DNA of 64,000 bases from Geothrix oryzisoli (GTDB lineage Bacteria; Acidobacteriota; Holophagae; Holophagales; Holophagaceae), in NCBI RefSeq assembly GCF_022808865.1, contig NZ_JAKZLB010000002.1, positions 1-64,000 on the forward strand, read 5' to 3'. The notes beneath the pieces are model-generated. The model saw nothing but the letters and a program-made list of their open reading frames with translations, was not told where the DNA came from and searched no databases. Both the position numbers and the translations under genes were made by a program. Below, piece by piece: positions 25,424-34,568 of the stretch (position 1 is the stretch's first letter; each line of letters starts with the position of its first letter).

Positions 25424-27970
25424 ATGCGCTCCCGATCCCTGTTGCCCGTCCTGGCCTTCCTCCCAGCCCTGGTCCAGGCGGCTCCGCCGCGAGTCCAGGC
25501 CCCGGACGCGCCCTGGCTCACCTTCACCACGGCCCACTACCGCATCCACTGCCCGGCGGCCTTCGAGGCTTTCGGGCGCGAGGTGGCGGGGCGCGTCGAG
25601 GGCATCCACGCCCAGTACCTCGGGCTGGTCGGCTATGCCTACGAGAAACCCGGCAAGCCCATCGACATCCTGATCCTGGACCCCGTCATGGAGTCCAACG
25701 GCCAGGCCCTCCCCATCCTTCAGCGGCCCCATGTGGTGCTGTGGAAGACGGAACCCGAGCCCGATTCCGTCATCGGCCACCACCACGGCTGGGCCGAGCT
25801 GCTGGTGGCCCACGAGCTGGGCCACATGCACCACCTGCTGCGCCCCGCCCGGAAACCGAGCCTGTGGCGCCGCTGGACCGCGGCGCTGGGGCCCCTCGCG
25901 GAGAAGTCGCCCCGCTGGGTCACGGAGGGCTACGCCACGGTCATCGAGGGCCGGCTCACAGGCAGCGGCCGCCCGCACAGCGCCTTCCGCGCGGCCGTGC
26001 TGCGCCAGTGGGCCCTCGAAGGCAAGCTGCCCACCTACGAGGCCCTGAATGGCACGGGCGGCTTCCTCGGCGGCAGCATGGCCTACCTGGGCGGCAGCGC
26101 CTACCTGGAGTGGCTGGAGGCCAGGTCCGGTGATCCGAAGATCCTCCAGACCCTATGGCTCCGCCTTGCGGGCAAGCGCAAGTTCAACGACGCCTTCAAG
26201 GCCACCTTCGGCTTCGGCCCCAAAGACGGCTACCAGCGCTACTGCGCGGAGCTGACCCACACGGCCCTGGAACTGGAGCGCCGCGCGCGCACCGAGGGGC
26301 TCCGTGAGGGCGATCTGGTCACCCAGCTCCCGGGCTGGGCCTCGGATCTGGCCCTGAGCCCGGATGGCACGCAGCTCCTGGCCAATGTGCAAGGTCCCCG
26401 GAAGCCTGGCCTCTACGTCTGGGACCTGAACGCGGCCCCCAAGCCGGCCAAGGCCGAACCCGGGGAGCCCGCCGACCACACTCCCCTCGCCCCCGTCCTG
26501 CCGCCGGCCCACCGCCTGGGATCGATCGACGGGGCCCTGCCCTGGAAGCCGCGGTGGACGGCTCCCGGCCACATCGCCTTCCAACTGCGCCTGCCCGACG
26601 GCGAAGGCGTCCTGAAACCGCGGCCGCGGGAGTGGGCCGTCGGGCCCGGCCCGGCTCCGGTGCCTCCGCCCGCCCGGTCCGAGGCACCGGGCCGACCCAC
26701 CTGGAAGGAGGTGGACGGCATCTGGAACCTGCTCGATGGTCAGGGCCGGCCCCTCACCCGCACCCTGGCCGCCGCCTGGAACCCCGTCATCACGCCCGAC
26801 GGCAAGTGGATCTACTACACCCAGCTCAGCGCCTCGGGCGTCCAGATCCGCCGCCTCGACACCGCGCAACCGCCCCTCGAGACCAGGCCCCTGCCGAGCG
26901 ATCCCGCCCCCCTCGTGAAGGACCAGATCCTTCCGAAACCCGACGAACCCAGCCCCCTGCCGGCACCGGTGGCCGTGGAACCCCACCCGTATCGGATCGG
27001 GGACAGCCATGACACCTTCACCCTGGCCGGGTACAGCGCCACGCCCTCGGGCCTCAGCGCCCAGCTCGGCGCCGGCGGCAACGACATCCTCGGCCGCCTG
27101 AACTGGCAGGTCCTGGCGGGCCTCGGCGACGGCGCGGGGCCGCGCGGCGGCATGGCCGGCGCCACCTGGCGGGGCTGGCGCTGGGCGCCTTCCCTGCAGG
27201 CCTTCTCCATCCTGGAGCGCCCCTCGAGCCAGCGCTTCGCCCCGGTGGCCGGCTTCGACCGGGAGCGGCGCGGCCTGGAGTGGGCCTTCGCATGGGCGGA
27301 CCTGGGCCGCCCCTGGTCGCACCTCCGGCCGGTCGTGGCCTTCGAGCGGGTGGAACCCGTGGACGGGGCCGCGCTCCACCGCGCGCTCTGGGGGGCGGTG
27401 GCCGACCTCGGCAGCTTCTGGAGCCGCGACGGGCAGGGCCTCCGCGCCGACCTGGCCGCCCGGGGGCAGCAGGGCCGCACCGACGGCCACGCCTGGAGCC
27501 TGGCCCGCGCCTCGCTGACTCTGGGGTGGATCAATCCCTGGTCCCCGCTCACGATCCGGCTGGAGGAAGGCCGCATCGGAGGCGAACCCACCGCCCTGGA
27601 TCACTTCCACCAGGGAGGCGTGGCCACCTCCCTGCTGCCCGCCTCGCTGGACGCCAACCGGGTGGTCCAGGCGGCCCTCCCCGCCTACACCGCCACGGGC
27701 AACCGCCTCCAGCGCCTGCGGGGCGACTGGCGCCTGGGCCTCCTCCAGGCCTATGTCGAGCACACGGCGGTCTGGCAGGATCCCGCGCCCCGGCCCACGG
27801 CGCAGCGGGTGGCGGGCCTCGAACTGGACAGCCGCAACCTGGGCCTGCCTCAGGATGTGCTGCGGCGCCTGGCGGGAAACCTCTCCTTCACCCTGGGCCT
27901 CCACCGGCCCTTGGACGGCGCCATGAAGGGCCGTACTGTGGGAACCCTCAGCGTGATCGTGCGGCCGTGA
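25424..27970 (+). CDS. exported gluzincin-type metallopeptidase with beta-rich C-terminal half
   Basis: An 848-residue protein with a signal peptide (RSLLPVLAFLPALVQAAPP). The zinc site HELGH is at 130-134, and a downstream glutamate in WVTEGYATVIEG (about 168-174) is the likely third ligand, as in the gluzincins. The middle has WD40/TolB-like strands (SDLALSPDGTQLLANVQG, NPVITPDGKWIYYTQL). The last about 280 residues alternate as outer-membrane-barrel-like strands ending VGTLSVIVRP. It could be a surface peptidase or a barrel-anchored one. It is divergent from the apbE operon across the paired operator and is followed 20 bp later by a phosphoesterase gene. Confidence 0.7.
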   Translation: MRSRSLLPVLAFLPALVQAAPPRVQAPDAPWLTFTTAHYRIHCPAAFEAFGREVAGRVEGIHAQYLGLVGYAYEKPGKPIDILILDPVMESNGQALPILQRPHVVLWKTEPEPDSVIGHHHGWAELLVAHELGHMHHLLRPARKPSLWRRWTAALGPLAEKSPRWVTEGYATVIEGRLTGSGRPHSAFRAAVLRQWALEGKLPTYEALNGTGGFLGGSMAYLGGSAYLEWLEARSGDPKILQTLWLRLAGKRKFNDAFKATFGFGPKDGYQRYCAELTHTALELERRARTEGLREGDLVTQLPGWASDLALSPDGTQLLANVQGPRKPGLYVWDLNAAPKPAKAEPGEPADHTPLAPVLPPAHRLGSIDGALPWKPRWTAPGHIAFQLRLPDGEGVLKPRPREWAVGPGPAPVPPPARSEAPGRPTWKEVDGIWNLLDGQGRPLTRTLAAAWNPVITPDGKWIYYTQLSASGVQIRRLDTAQPPLETRPLPSDPAPLVKDQILPKPDEPSPLPAPVAVEPHPYRIGDSHDTFTLAGYSATPSGLSAQLGAGGNDILGRLNWQVLAGLGDGAGPRGGMAGATWRGWRWAPSLQAFSILERPSSQRFAPVAGFDRERRGLEWAFAWADLGRPWSHLRPVVAFERVEPVDGAALHRALWGAVADLGSFWSRDGQGLRADLAARGQQGRTDGHAWSLARASLTLGWINPWSPLTIRLEEGRIGGEPTALDHFHQGGVATSLLPASLDANRVVQAALPAYTATGNRLQRLRGDWRLGLLQAYVEHTAVWQDPAPRPTAQRVAGLELDSRNLGLPQDVLRRLAGNLSFTLGLHRPLDGAMKGRTVGTLSVIVRP

Positions 27971-27990
27971 TCCCTTCCCTGGAACCTTGA

Positions 27991-29169
27991 ATGCTCTTCC
28001 TCATCGGCCTCGTCCTCATCTTCCTGGTCCAGTGGCTGCACCTGCGCCTCCTGCGCCTGGAGCTGCCGGGGCGGTACTACCGCATGCTGCCCTGGGTCCT
28101 CGTCCTCCTCCACGTCCCCCTGATCCTCTTCGCGGGACTCCGGATCCTGGGACTCGGAGGTCCGGGCGCCCTGCCGCTGCTGCGCGCCATGGCCCGGGGC
28201 GGGTTCTACTTCCAGGCCTTCACGGTGCTGCACCTGCTGGCCGGCATGACGGCCGAAGGGCTCTGGCATCTCTGGCAGCGGAACGAGCCTGAGCCGGTCG
28301 GCGAGGCCGTGGACCCCGGGCGCCGGACCTTCCTGAGAACCGCCGCCCTCGCCAGCACCGGCGCGGCCGTGACCTTCGGCGCCGTCGGGTCCCGGGAGGC
28401 CTACGGGGGGCCGAGCATCACCCGGCGCGACCTGGCGTTCAAGGACCTGCCTCCCGGCCTGGACGGCCTCCGCCTAGCCCACCTCAGCGACCTCCACTCC
28501 GGGCCCCTGGTGGGACCGGAGGTCCTGCGCCGGTGGCGCGAGGCGGCGGCCCGGGAACGCCCCGACCTGCTCCTCTTCACGGGTGACCTGGTGGACAGCC
28601 GCCCGGAGGAGCTGGCCCCGCTCCTCGAAGCCTTCCGGGACTTCGCCGCGCCCCTCGGCACCTTCGCCGTGCTGGGCAACCACGACTACTTCGATGATCC
28701 GCGCCCCATCTGGCGGGACCTGGAGGCCGCCGGCATCCGGTGCCTCGAGAACACCTCGGCCATGGTCCGGCGCGGAGGCGACACCCTGGCCATCATGGGC
28801 CTGCAGGACCCCATGGCGCGGAATGGCCGCTTCCGCCGCATGGTCTTCGGCCCCGGTCCACGGCCCGCGGAAGCCGCCCGCGACGTGCCCGCCGATGCGT
28901 TCCGCCTCTGCCTCAACCACCGGCCCAGCGAGTGGGAGAAGGCCCTGGAGGCGGGGGCCAAGCTCACCCTCTCGGGCCACACCCACGGCGGCCAGATCAA
29001 TCCCATCCCGGGCATCAGCAGCGCCCACCTCCTTGGTCCCCGCACCGGGGGCCTGTACCGCGAGGGGGAAGACCTGCTCTACGTGAGCCGGGGCCTGGGG
29101 GTCGTCGGCCTGCCCCTCCGCATCGGCGCCCCCCCCGAGATCGCCATCCTCACGCTGAGACGGGGCTGA
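27991..29169 (+). CDS. membrane-anchored metallophosphoesterase (YkuE-like)
   Basis: A protein of 392 residues. Three or four N-terminal membrane helices (LFLIGLVLIFLVQWLHL ... FTVLHLLAGMTAEGLWHL) are followed by an RRTFLRTAALASTGAA segment that looks like a Tat-type signal inside the protein. Next comes a calcineurin-like domain with HLSDLHSG, FTGDLVDS, LGNHDYF, LNHRP and SGHTHGGQINPI: all five metal-binding blocks are present. It is expected to act on a phosphoester outside the cytoplasm; the substrate is unknown. It is likely in one operon with the metallopeptidase. Confidence 0.8.
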   Translation: MLFLIGLVLIFLVQWLHLRLLRLELPGRYYRMLPWVLVLLHVPLILFAGLRILGLGGPGALPLLRAMARGGFYFQAFTVLHLLAGMTAEGLWHLWQRNEPEPVGEAVDPGRRTFLRTAALASTGAAVTFGAVGSREAYGGPSITRRDLAFKDLPPGLDGLRLAHLSDLHSGPLVGPEVLRRWREAAARERPDLLLFTGDLVDSRPEELAPLLEAFRDFAAPLGTFAVLGNHDYFDDPRPIWRDLEAAGIRCLENTSAMVRRGGDTLAIMGLQDPMARNGRFRRMVFGPGPRPAEAARDVPADAFRLCLNHRPSEWEKALEAGAKLTLSGHTHGGQINPIPGISSAHLLGPRTGGLYREGEDLLYVSRGLGVVGLPLRIGAPPEIAILTLRRG

Positions 29170-29189
29170 TCCACGGGCCCCGACAGGCT

Positions 29190-29226
29190 ACGAAGATTTT
29201 CGTTGCTCGCTACGAAACTTGTCGTA
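29190..29226. promoter_or_regulatory. two BlaI-type operator dyads
   Basis: Dyad A is ACGAA-N4-TTCGT (29190-29203); dyad B is TACGA-N6-TCGTA (29211-29226). They sit 35-71 bp upstream of the BlaI-family start. BlaI/MecI/CopY repressors bind short dyads with TAC/GTA ends upstream of their own genes, so these are the probable autoregulatory operators. The core TACGA differs from the classic TACA/TGTA. Confidence 0.6.
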
Positions 29227-29260
29227 TCTTGGGGGCATCCCTCCCTTGGAGCCCTATCCC

Positions 29261-29644
29261 ATGCAGCCTTTCCCCCGCCCCACCGATGCCGAGCTCGCCA
29301 TCCTGCGGGTGCTCTGGGAGCGGGGACCGAGCACCGTGCGGCAGGTCTACGAGGTGCTGTCGGCCGAGCGGGAACTGGGCTACACCACCGCGCTGAAGAT
29401 GCTGCAGATCATGCATGAGAAGGGTCTGGTGCAGCGGGACGTCACGGACCGCACCCATGTCTTCTCGGCCACCCAGACCCAGGTCCAGACTCAGCGGACC
29501 ATGCTCGACGACCTGCTGGACAAGGCCTTCGGGGGCTCGTCCCTGAACCTGGTCATGCAGGCCCTGGCCACCCGCAAGGCCAGCCGCGAGGAGCTGGCGG
29601 AGATCCGGAAGATGCTCGACCAGGCGGAAGGAGGGAAGCGATGA
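29261..29644 (+). CDS. BlaI/MecI/CopY-family transcriptional repressor
   Basis: A protein of 127 residues from the ATG at 29261. The winged helix is recognisable: PTDAELAILRVLWERGPSTVRQVYEVL..., GYTTALKMLQIMHEKGLVQRD, THVFSAT. It is followed by a dimerisation helix region. Such repressors are inactivated by proteolysis through a partner M56 membrane peptidase, which is here the very next gene with a 4-bp overlap. The family often controls beta-lactamase or copper genes, but no such gene is in this unit. Confidence 0.88.
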   Translation: MQPFPRPTDAELAILRVLWERGPSTVRQVYEVLSAERELGYTTALKMLQIMHEKGLVQRDVTDRTHVFSATQTQVQTQRTMLDDLLDKAFGGSSLNLVMQALATRKASREELAEIRKMLDQAEGGKR

Positions 29645-31815
29645 ATCCTTTTCCGATGGACCCGCTGCTGTCGCTTGTCCGCGAACCCTGGGCCCGGAAC
29701 CTGGGCTGGAGCCTCCTCCACTTCCTGTGGCAGGGTGCCGCCCTGGGCCTGCTGGCCTGGCTGCTGCTGGCCCTGCTCCGAGGGGCCAGCGCCAAGGCCC
29801 GCTATGGCGCCGCCTGCGCCCTCCTCCTGCTGATGGCGGCGGCGCCGGTGGTCACCTTCCTGCTTCTCCAGCGACAGGCCCCCGCCCCAGCCGAGCCCCT
29901 CTCCCTCACCGTGGCGGCCCTGACCGGCGAGCCGGCGGGGGAGGCGCCTCTGCCCCTGCGGATGAAAGCCGCCCTGGACGCGGCCCTGCCCTGGCTGCTG
30001 GGCACCTGGGCCCTGGGCGTGCTCCTGCTGTCCACCCGGTTCCTCGGCAGCTGGATCCGCGTCCAGCGCCTGCGCCGCCGCAACTCCTCGCCCGTCCCCG
30101 CCGAGTGGCACCTGGTGCTGTCGCGGCTCTGCCGGGAGCTGAGGCTCTCCCGCACCGTGCGCCTCCTCCAGTCCGCCGCCGTGGAGGTGCCCACCGCCCT
30201 GGGCTGGCTGCGCCCCATCATCCTCCTGCCCGCCTGCGCCCTCACCGGCCTGGCCCCCGCCCAGCTGGAAGCCGTGCTGGCCCACGAACTGGCCCACATC
30301 CGCCGGGGCGACTTCCTGGTGAACCTCCTCCAGTCCCTGGTCGAGGTGGTGCTCTTCTACCACCCCGCCGTGTGGTGGCTCTCCGCCCGCGTCCGTGCCG
30401 AGCGGGAGCTCTGCTGCGACGACGCGGCGGCCGCCCTCTGCGGTGATCCCCTCATCCTGGCCCGGGCCCTCACCGACCTCGAGGCCCTGCGCGACCCCGA
30501 CTCCCCCGCCCCCACCCACCTGGCCCTGGCCGCCAACGGAGGTTCCCTCATGCACCGCGTCCGCCATCTGCTCCAGCCGGCCCTGCCGGCCTCCAATGCC
30601 GCCCGCGCCACCGCCCTGGCCCTGCTGGCCGCCTCCCTCCTGGGCGCGGCGGGGGCGGTCTTCCAGGACAAGGGGAAAGAGCCCCCCACACCCAAACCGG
30701 ATCAGAACACCCGCATGAAGGTGATCGACGGCGAGCGCCAGATGGACGTGCAGATGAAGGGCGAGGTCAAGCTCGATCCTGCGGCCAAGGATCCCGTGGT
30801 CATCCCCGGCGACGGCAGCTTCCGCGTGGAGGAGAAACAGGGCGTGAAGGCCCGGACCTACACCGTCACCAAGGACCAGCGCACCTACACCGTGGACGGC
30901 CGGGAGCAGCCCCTGGATGCCGAAGGGGAGGCCTGGGTGCGTGGCGTCGTGAAGGATGCCGCCAAAGCCACCACCGCCCGGGAGAAGGTGCGCCGGGTGG
31001 AGATCCGCACCCGACACCTCGGCGACCATGCCCGGGGGCTGGACGCTCGCGCCCGGGACCTGGAGGCCCGCGAGCGGGAGCTGGATGCCCACACTCACGA
31101 CCTGGAAGCCCGGACGAAGGACCTGGAGCATCGCGCCCAGGTCCTGACACCCGAAGAACAGACCCGGCTCAAGGCCGATGGAGAGCGCCTCAAGGTCGAA
31201 GGCGAACGGCTCAAGGCCGAAGGCGAACGGCTCAAGGCCGAAGGCGTGAAGCTCAAGGCCGAGGCCGAGCGGTTCAGAAATGATCCCGAAATGAAGGCCC
31301 TCATCGCCAAGGCCGAGCAGGAGGGCCGCAGGGTCCGCGTCGAGGTGCTCAAGCAGAAGGACGCCGAACCCGACACCCTGGTGATCCGGCGCCACGAGGA
31401 CGGTCAGGAGGTCGTCGAACGGCGGGTGAAGGTCCTCCGGAAGGGTGGCGGCAACGGCGAGGGGCCGACCTGGGCCGTCATCGGCCCCGGGGGTGAGGAG
31501 GTCATCGTCGAGGGGATGGACCAGGCGATCCCCATCCCACCCCAACCCATGCCCAGGATGCGCATCCTGCCCCGCGGCCATCGCCAGGGCGGCGATCCCC
31601 AGGCCGAGATGGCCGCGATCAAGGCGGAGCTGAAGGCCCTCCAGACCCGGCTCGACCAGCTGCAGAAGGAGATGTCCACCACCCCGAAGCCCCCCAAGGC
31701 GCCGAAGGTCCCGACGGCCCCCAAGCCCAACTCCGTCCCCCCACCCCCGCCTCCGCCGGACGCTCCTCCCGCTCCTCCCGCTCCGCCCACGCCGCCCGCC
31801 GAGTCCGGAAACTGA
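29641..31815 (+). CDS. M56-family (BlaR1-like) membrane metallopeptidase with coiled-coil C-terminus
   Basis: A protein of 724 residues. Its membrane helices (WSLLHFLWQGAALGLLAWLLLALL etc.) flank the M56 zinc peptidase core: LAHELAHIRRGDF (HELAH at 215-219), then FYHPAVWWLSARVRAERELCCDDAA. There is no penicillin-binding sensor domain as in BlaR1. The C-terminal 370 residues hold a charged coiled coil with near-perfect 7-residue repeats (GERLKAE, four consecutive copies) and a Pro-rich tail. The input signal is therefore unknown. It overlaps the BlaI gene by 4 bp and is expected to cleave that repressor. Confidence 0.85.
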   Translation: MNPFPMDPLLSLVREPWARNLGWSLLHFLWQGAALGLLAWLLLALLRGASAKARYGAACALLLLMAAAPVVTFLLLQRQAPAPAEPLSLTVAALTGEPAGEAPLPLRMKAALDAALPWLLGTWALGVLLLSTRFLGSWIRVQRLRRRNSSPVPAEWHLVLSRLCRELRLSRTVRLLQSAAVEVPTALGWLRPIILLPACALTGLAPAQLEAVLAHELAHIRRGDFLVNLLQSLVEVVLFYHPAVWWLSARVRAERELCCDDAAAALCGDPLILARALTDLEALRDPDSPAPTHLALAANGGSLMHRVRHLLQPALPASNAARATALALLAASLLGAAGAVFQDKGKEPPTPKPDQNTRMKVIDGERQMDVQMKGEVKLDPAAKDPVVIPGDGSFRVEEKQGVKARTYTVTKDQRTYTVDGREQPLDAEGEAWVRGVVKDAAKATTAREKVRRVEIRTRHLGDHARGLDARARDLEARERELDAHTHDLEARTKDLEHRAQVLTPEEQTRLKADGERLKVEGERLKAEGERLKAEGVKLKAEAERFRNDPEMKALIAKAEQEGRRVRVEVLKQKDAEPDTLVIRRHEDGQEVVERRVKVLRKGGGNGEGPTWAVIGPGGEEVIVEGMDQAIPIPPQPMPRMRILPRGHRQGGDPQAEMAAIKAELKALQTRLDQLQKEMSTTPKPPKAPKVPTAPKPNSVPPPPPPPDAPPAPPAPPTPPAESGN

Positions 31816-31832
31816 CCTCGCCGTGCTCTACC

Positions 31833-31866
31833 TGTGAATCGGGCCCGCATGCGGGCCCGATTCACA
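31833..31866. terminator. 34-bp perfect palindrome, bidirectional terminator candidate
   Basis: Two 17-base arms with no loop base, starting TGTGAATCGGG and centred on GCATGC. It lies between the convergent M56 peptidase gene and the DinG-like helicase gene and includes the helicase stop codon. Strong, GC-rich and convergent, it fits a shared terminator. There is no clear U-tract, so a protein-binding palindrome cannot be excluded. Confidence 0.55.
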
Positions 31867-33913
31867 GCAGGCGGAGGAAGGTCTCCACCCGCTCCCAGTC
31901 CCGCGTCACCGGGAAGGGCGGGAGCGCCGCCCGCACCTGCGCGGCGTAGCGCTTCCCCAGGCGGTCCTCGCTGGGCAGCATGAGGCGCGGATCCAGCACC
32001 GCCACCACGCCGCGGTCGCCGCGGGTGCGGATGAGGCGGCCGATGCCCTGCTTGAGCTTGAGTGTCATCTGGGGCACCTGGATGCCGATGAAGCCGAGGC
32101 CGTCGCGCTGGGCGTCCGCCTCGCGAATGCGGGCCTGGAGCACAGGATCGTCCGGGGGCGCGAACGGGAGCGCGGAGACCACCACCAGGCTCAGCGCGTC
32201 GCCCGGCAGGTCCACGCCCTGCCAGAAGCTGGCGAGGCCCAGCAGCACGGCCGACGGCGTGGCCCGGAAGCGGTCCAGCAGCTGGGTGCGGGACAGGCCG
32301 TCGCCCTGCACGAAGAAGGTGAGCTCCGGCAGTGCGTCCTCCAGCCGCGGGCGGAAAGCCGCCAGCATCTTGCGGCTGGTGAAGAGCAGGAGGGCCCGGC
32401 CCCGGCTGGCCCGCAGCATGCGCTCCATGGCCGAGAGCGACGCCTCGATCCAGGCGGGGTCGCCGACCCCGCCGCCGCTGCCCGGGCGGCGCTCCGGCAG
32501 GTCCGGCGGCACGAAGAGCAGGCCCTGGGCCTCGAAGTCGAAGGGGCTCTCCACGTGCTCGGCGACCTCCACCTCGGGCCGGGTGAGGCCCAGGCGCAGA
32601 CCCAGGCCGTTGAAGCCGCGGCCGTCGCGCAGGGTGGCGCTGGTCAGCACCACGCTCTCGAAGCCGCGGCGCACATGCTGGTGGAAGAAGGGCCGTACGT
32701 CCACGGGGTTCGACTTGAAGTGGACGAGGTGCGCGCCCTCCCGGTTCACGGTGGACACCCAGCCCTCCGGCTGGGCGAAGATCTGCTCCATGCGGGAGAA
32801 GGCCGTGCCCACACGCTCCGCGAGGCGCATCCAGAGCGGGTTCTCGGGGTCGGCGGCCGCCAGGCGCCGGGCCTCCATCCACAGGGGGTGGCCCGCCTCC
32901 ACCCAGGCCCCCACGCCATCGGCCAGGGCCTTCATCTCGGGGCCGGGGCTCAGCAGGGGCAGGACGCCGCCTTCCAGGGGCACCCAGGTGAGGAGGTCGG
33001 TCCAGGCCCGCTCCCAGGGCTCCAGCAGGCCGAGCAGCGCGGCCCCCGACCCCTTGGCCGCGTCGCGCAGGTCCGTGAACAGCAGGTTCATGGCGCGGCT
33101 GGACCAGGCCTCGGCGCAGCTTTCGGTGAGCTGCTCCTCCAGGTCGTGGGCCTCGTCGAGGATGAGCACCGGCGCGTCCGGCAGCACCTGGCCAAAGGCC
33201 GATTCGCGCAGCACGCGGTCCGCCAGCAGCAGGGCATGGTTGACGATGATGAGGTCGGCCTCGGCCACCTCCGCCCGCAGCTTCGTGAGGAAGCAGTCCT
33301 CGTAGCGGGGGCATTGGCGCCCCGTGCAGCGCTCGGCCCGGGCATTGAGCTTGTCCCAGAGGGGCGACTCACCCTCGCCGAAGCGGCCCAGGCCCTCGCG
33401 GTCGCCGTCCTGGGTCTCGCGGGTCCAGCGCTGGAGGGCCAACCAGAGCTGCTGGTCCGCCCGGGTGAACTCCAGGTGGGCGTCCGTGGACACGGCCTCC
33501 CAGGCCGTGCGGCAGAGGTAGTTGGCCCGGCCCTTGGCCAGCACGGCCTTGATGGGGCGCCCCAGGATGCCCGAGGCCCGGGGGACGTCCTCCTCCAACA
33601 GCTGGCGCTGGAGCTGCTTCGTGCGCGTGGCCACCAGGATGGGGCGGCGCCCCGCGGCCAGGGCCGGCACCAGGTAGCCCAGGCTCTTGCCGGTGCCCGT
33701 GCCCGCCTCCACGGCCTGGATGACGGCTTCGGGCCGGGCCTCGGGCTCGCCGCCGCCATCACGCCACTTCTGGAAGCGGGCCGTGCCATCCACCACGGCG
33801 TTGTGGACCAGCTCCGCCATGCGCCGCTGGCCGGGCCGGTCCTCCGCGCCGGGGAAGCAGGCGAAGATCCGGCCCTCCGGCGGGGCGAAGTAGCGGTCCA
33901 TGGGATGCGCCAT
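31862..33913 (-). CDS. DinG/XPD-family ATP-dependent DNA helicase
   Basis: A superfamily 2 helicase of 683 residues with an iron-sulfur cluster. Visible: the Walker A region AVEAGTGTGKSLGYLVPAL, RANYLCR, then cysteines CTGRQCPRYEDC (with the earlier YLC) as 4Fe-4S ligands. Also present are the DEAH box (LILDEAHDLEEQL), TSATL and the C-terminal motif QGIGRLIRTRGDRGVVAVLD. It acts on forked or R-loop DNA in repair and replication. The start at 33913 (MAHPMDRYFAPPEG) is preferred over an upstream frame to 33991. It stands alone, convergent to the M56 gene. Confidence 0.85.
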   Translation of the reverse strand: MAHPMDRYFAPPEGRIFACFPGAEDRPGQRRMAELVHNAVVDGTARFQKWRDGGGEPEARPEAVIQAVEAGTGTGKSLGYLVPALAAGRRPILVATRTKQLQRQLLEEDVPRASGILGRPIKAVLAKGRANYLCRTAWEAVSTDAHLEFTRADQQLWLALQRWTRETQDGDREGLGRFGEGESPLWDKLNARAERCTGRQCPRYEDCFLTKLRAEVAEADLIIVNHALLLADRVLRESAFGQVLPDAPVLILDEAHDLEEQLTESCAEAWSSRAMNLLFTDLRDAAKGSGAALLGLLEPWERAWTDLLTWVPLEGGVLPLLSPGPEMKALADGVGAWVEAGHPLWMEARRLAAADPENPLWMRLAERVGTAFSRMEQIFAQPEGWVSTVNREGAHLVHFKSNPVDVRPFFHQHVRRGFESVVLTSATLRDGRGFNGLGLRLGLTRPEVEVAEHVESPFDFEAQGLLFVPPDLPERRPGSGGGVGDPAWIEASLSAMERMLRASRGRALLLFTSRKMLAAFRPRLEDALPELTFFVQGDGLSRTQLLDRFRATPSAVLLGLASFWQGVDLPGDALSLVVVSALPFAPPDDPVLQARIREADAQRDGLGFIGIQVPQMTLKLKQGIGRLIRTRGDRGVVAVLDPRLMLPSEDRLGKRYAAQVRAALPPFPVTRDWERVETFLRLL

Positions 33914-34019
33914 CGAATCAGTGTGGAGCAAAGGCGGAAAAAGGGCGAACGATCGGACGGTTCCGCCTGGGTGGGTCACGAAGAACTGCAACGACTCGCC
34001 GCCGGGCGGTCCCCCTTGA

Positions 34020-34478
34020 TTATTTGTGGTAGTCCTTGCCCCGAAGGATGGTGAAGGCCCGGTAGAGCTGCTCCAGGAGCATCACCCGGCTCAACTCGTG
34101 GGGGAAGGTCAGGGGTGACAGGCTGAGTTGTTCCTTCACTTCGGCTTTGAGGGCCGGATCGAAGCCATGGCTGCTGCCCAGGACGAAGGCCAGGCTGGCC
34201 CCCCGGTCCATGCGTTCGCCCAGCCACCGGGACAGGGCCTCACTGTCCCGGAGCTTGCCCTCCGGCGTGAGGAGGACGGGGCAGGTCACCGCCTTCAGCT
34301 TCGGACGCAGGCGCTCGGCTTCTTCCCGCAGCTGGCGGGCGGGATCACCCTTCCCTTCGGCCAGTTCGAGGACCTCCATCCGGGCATAGGGACGCAGCAT
34401 GTCGAGGTAGTGGCGCTCCAGGCCCCGGCAGGGTTCCAGGCGCAGACGACCGAAGGCGATCAACCCGATGGGATACAT
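34020..34478 (-). CDS. rlmH: 23S rRNA (pseudouridine(1915)-N(3))-methyltransferase
   Basis: A SPOUT methyltransferase that methylates pseudouridine 1915 in helix 69 of 23S rRNA. The 152-residue length is standard. The C-terminal trefoil-knot signature is clear: FVLGSSHGFDPALK, then LSPLTFPHELSRVMLLEQLYRAFTILRGKDYHK. The family glycine pair in the SAM loop (IGGPxG) reads LGSSHG here, a known variation range but worth noting. Single gene; the start ATG is at 34478. Confidence 0.92.
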   Translation of the reverse strand: MYPIGLIAFGRLRLEPCRGLERHYLDMLRPYARMEVLELAEGKGDPARQLREEAERLRPKLKAVTCPVLLTPEGKLRDSEALSRWLGERMDRGASLAFVLGSSHGFDPALKAEVKEQLSLSPLTFPHELSRVMLLEQLYRAFTILRGKDYHK

Positions 34479-34568
34479 GATCCCATTGTGATGAATTTCC
34501 CTTGGCAGCGCCGCAGGAAGGCTCCACCATCCTTTACATTCAGGTCATTCCGTTCCGGAGGTTATCCC

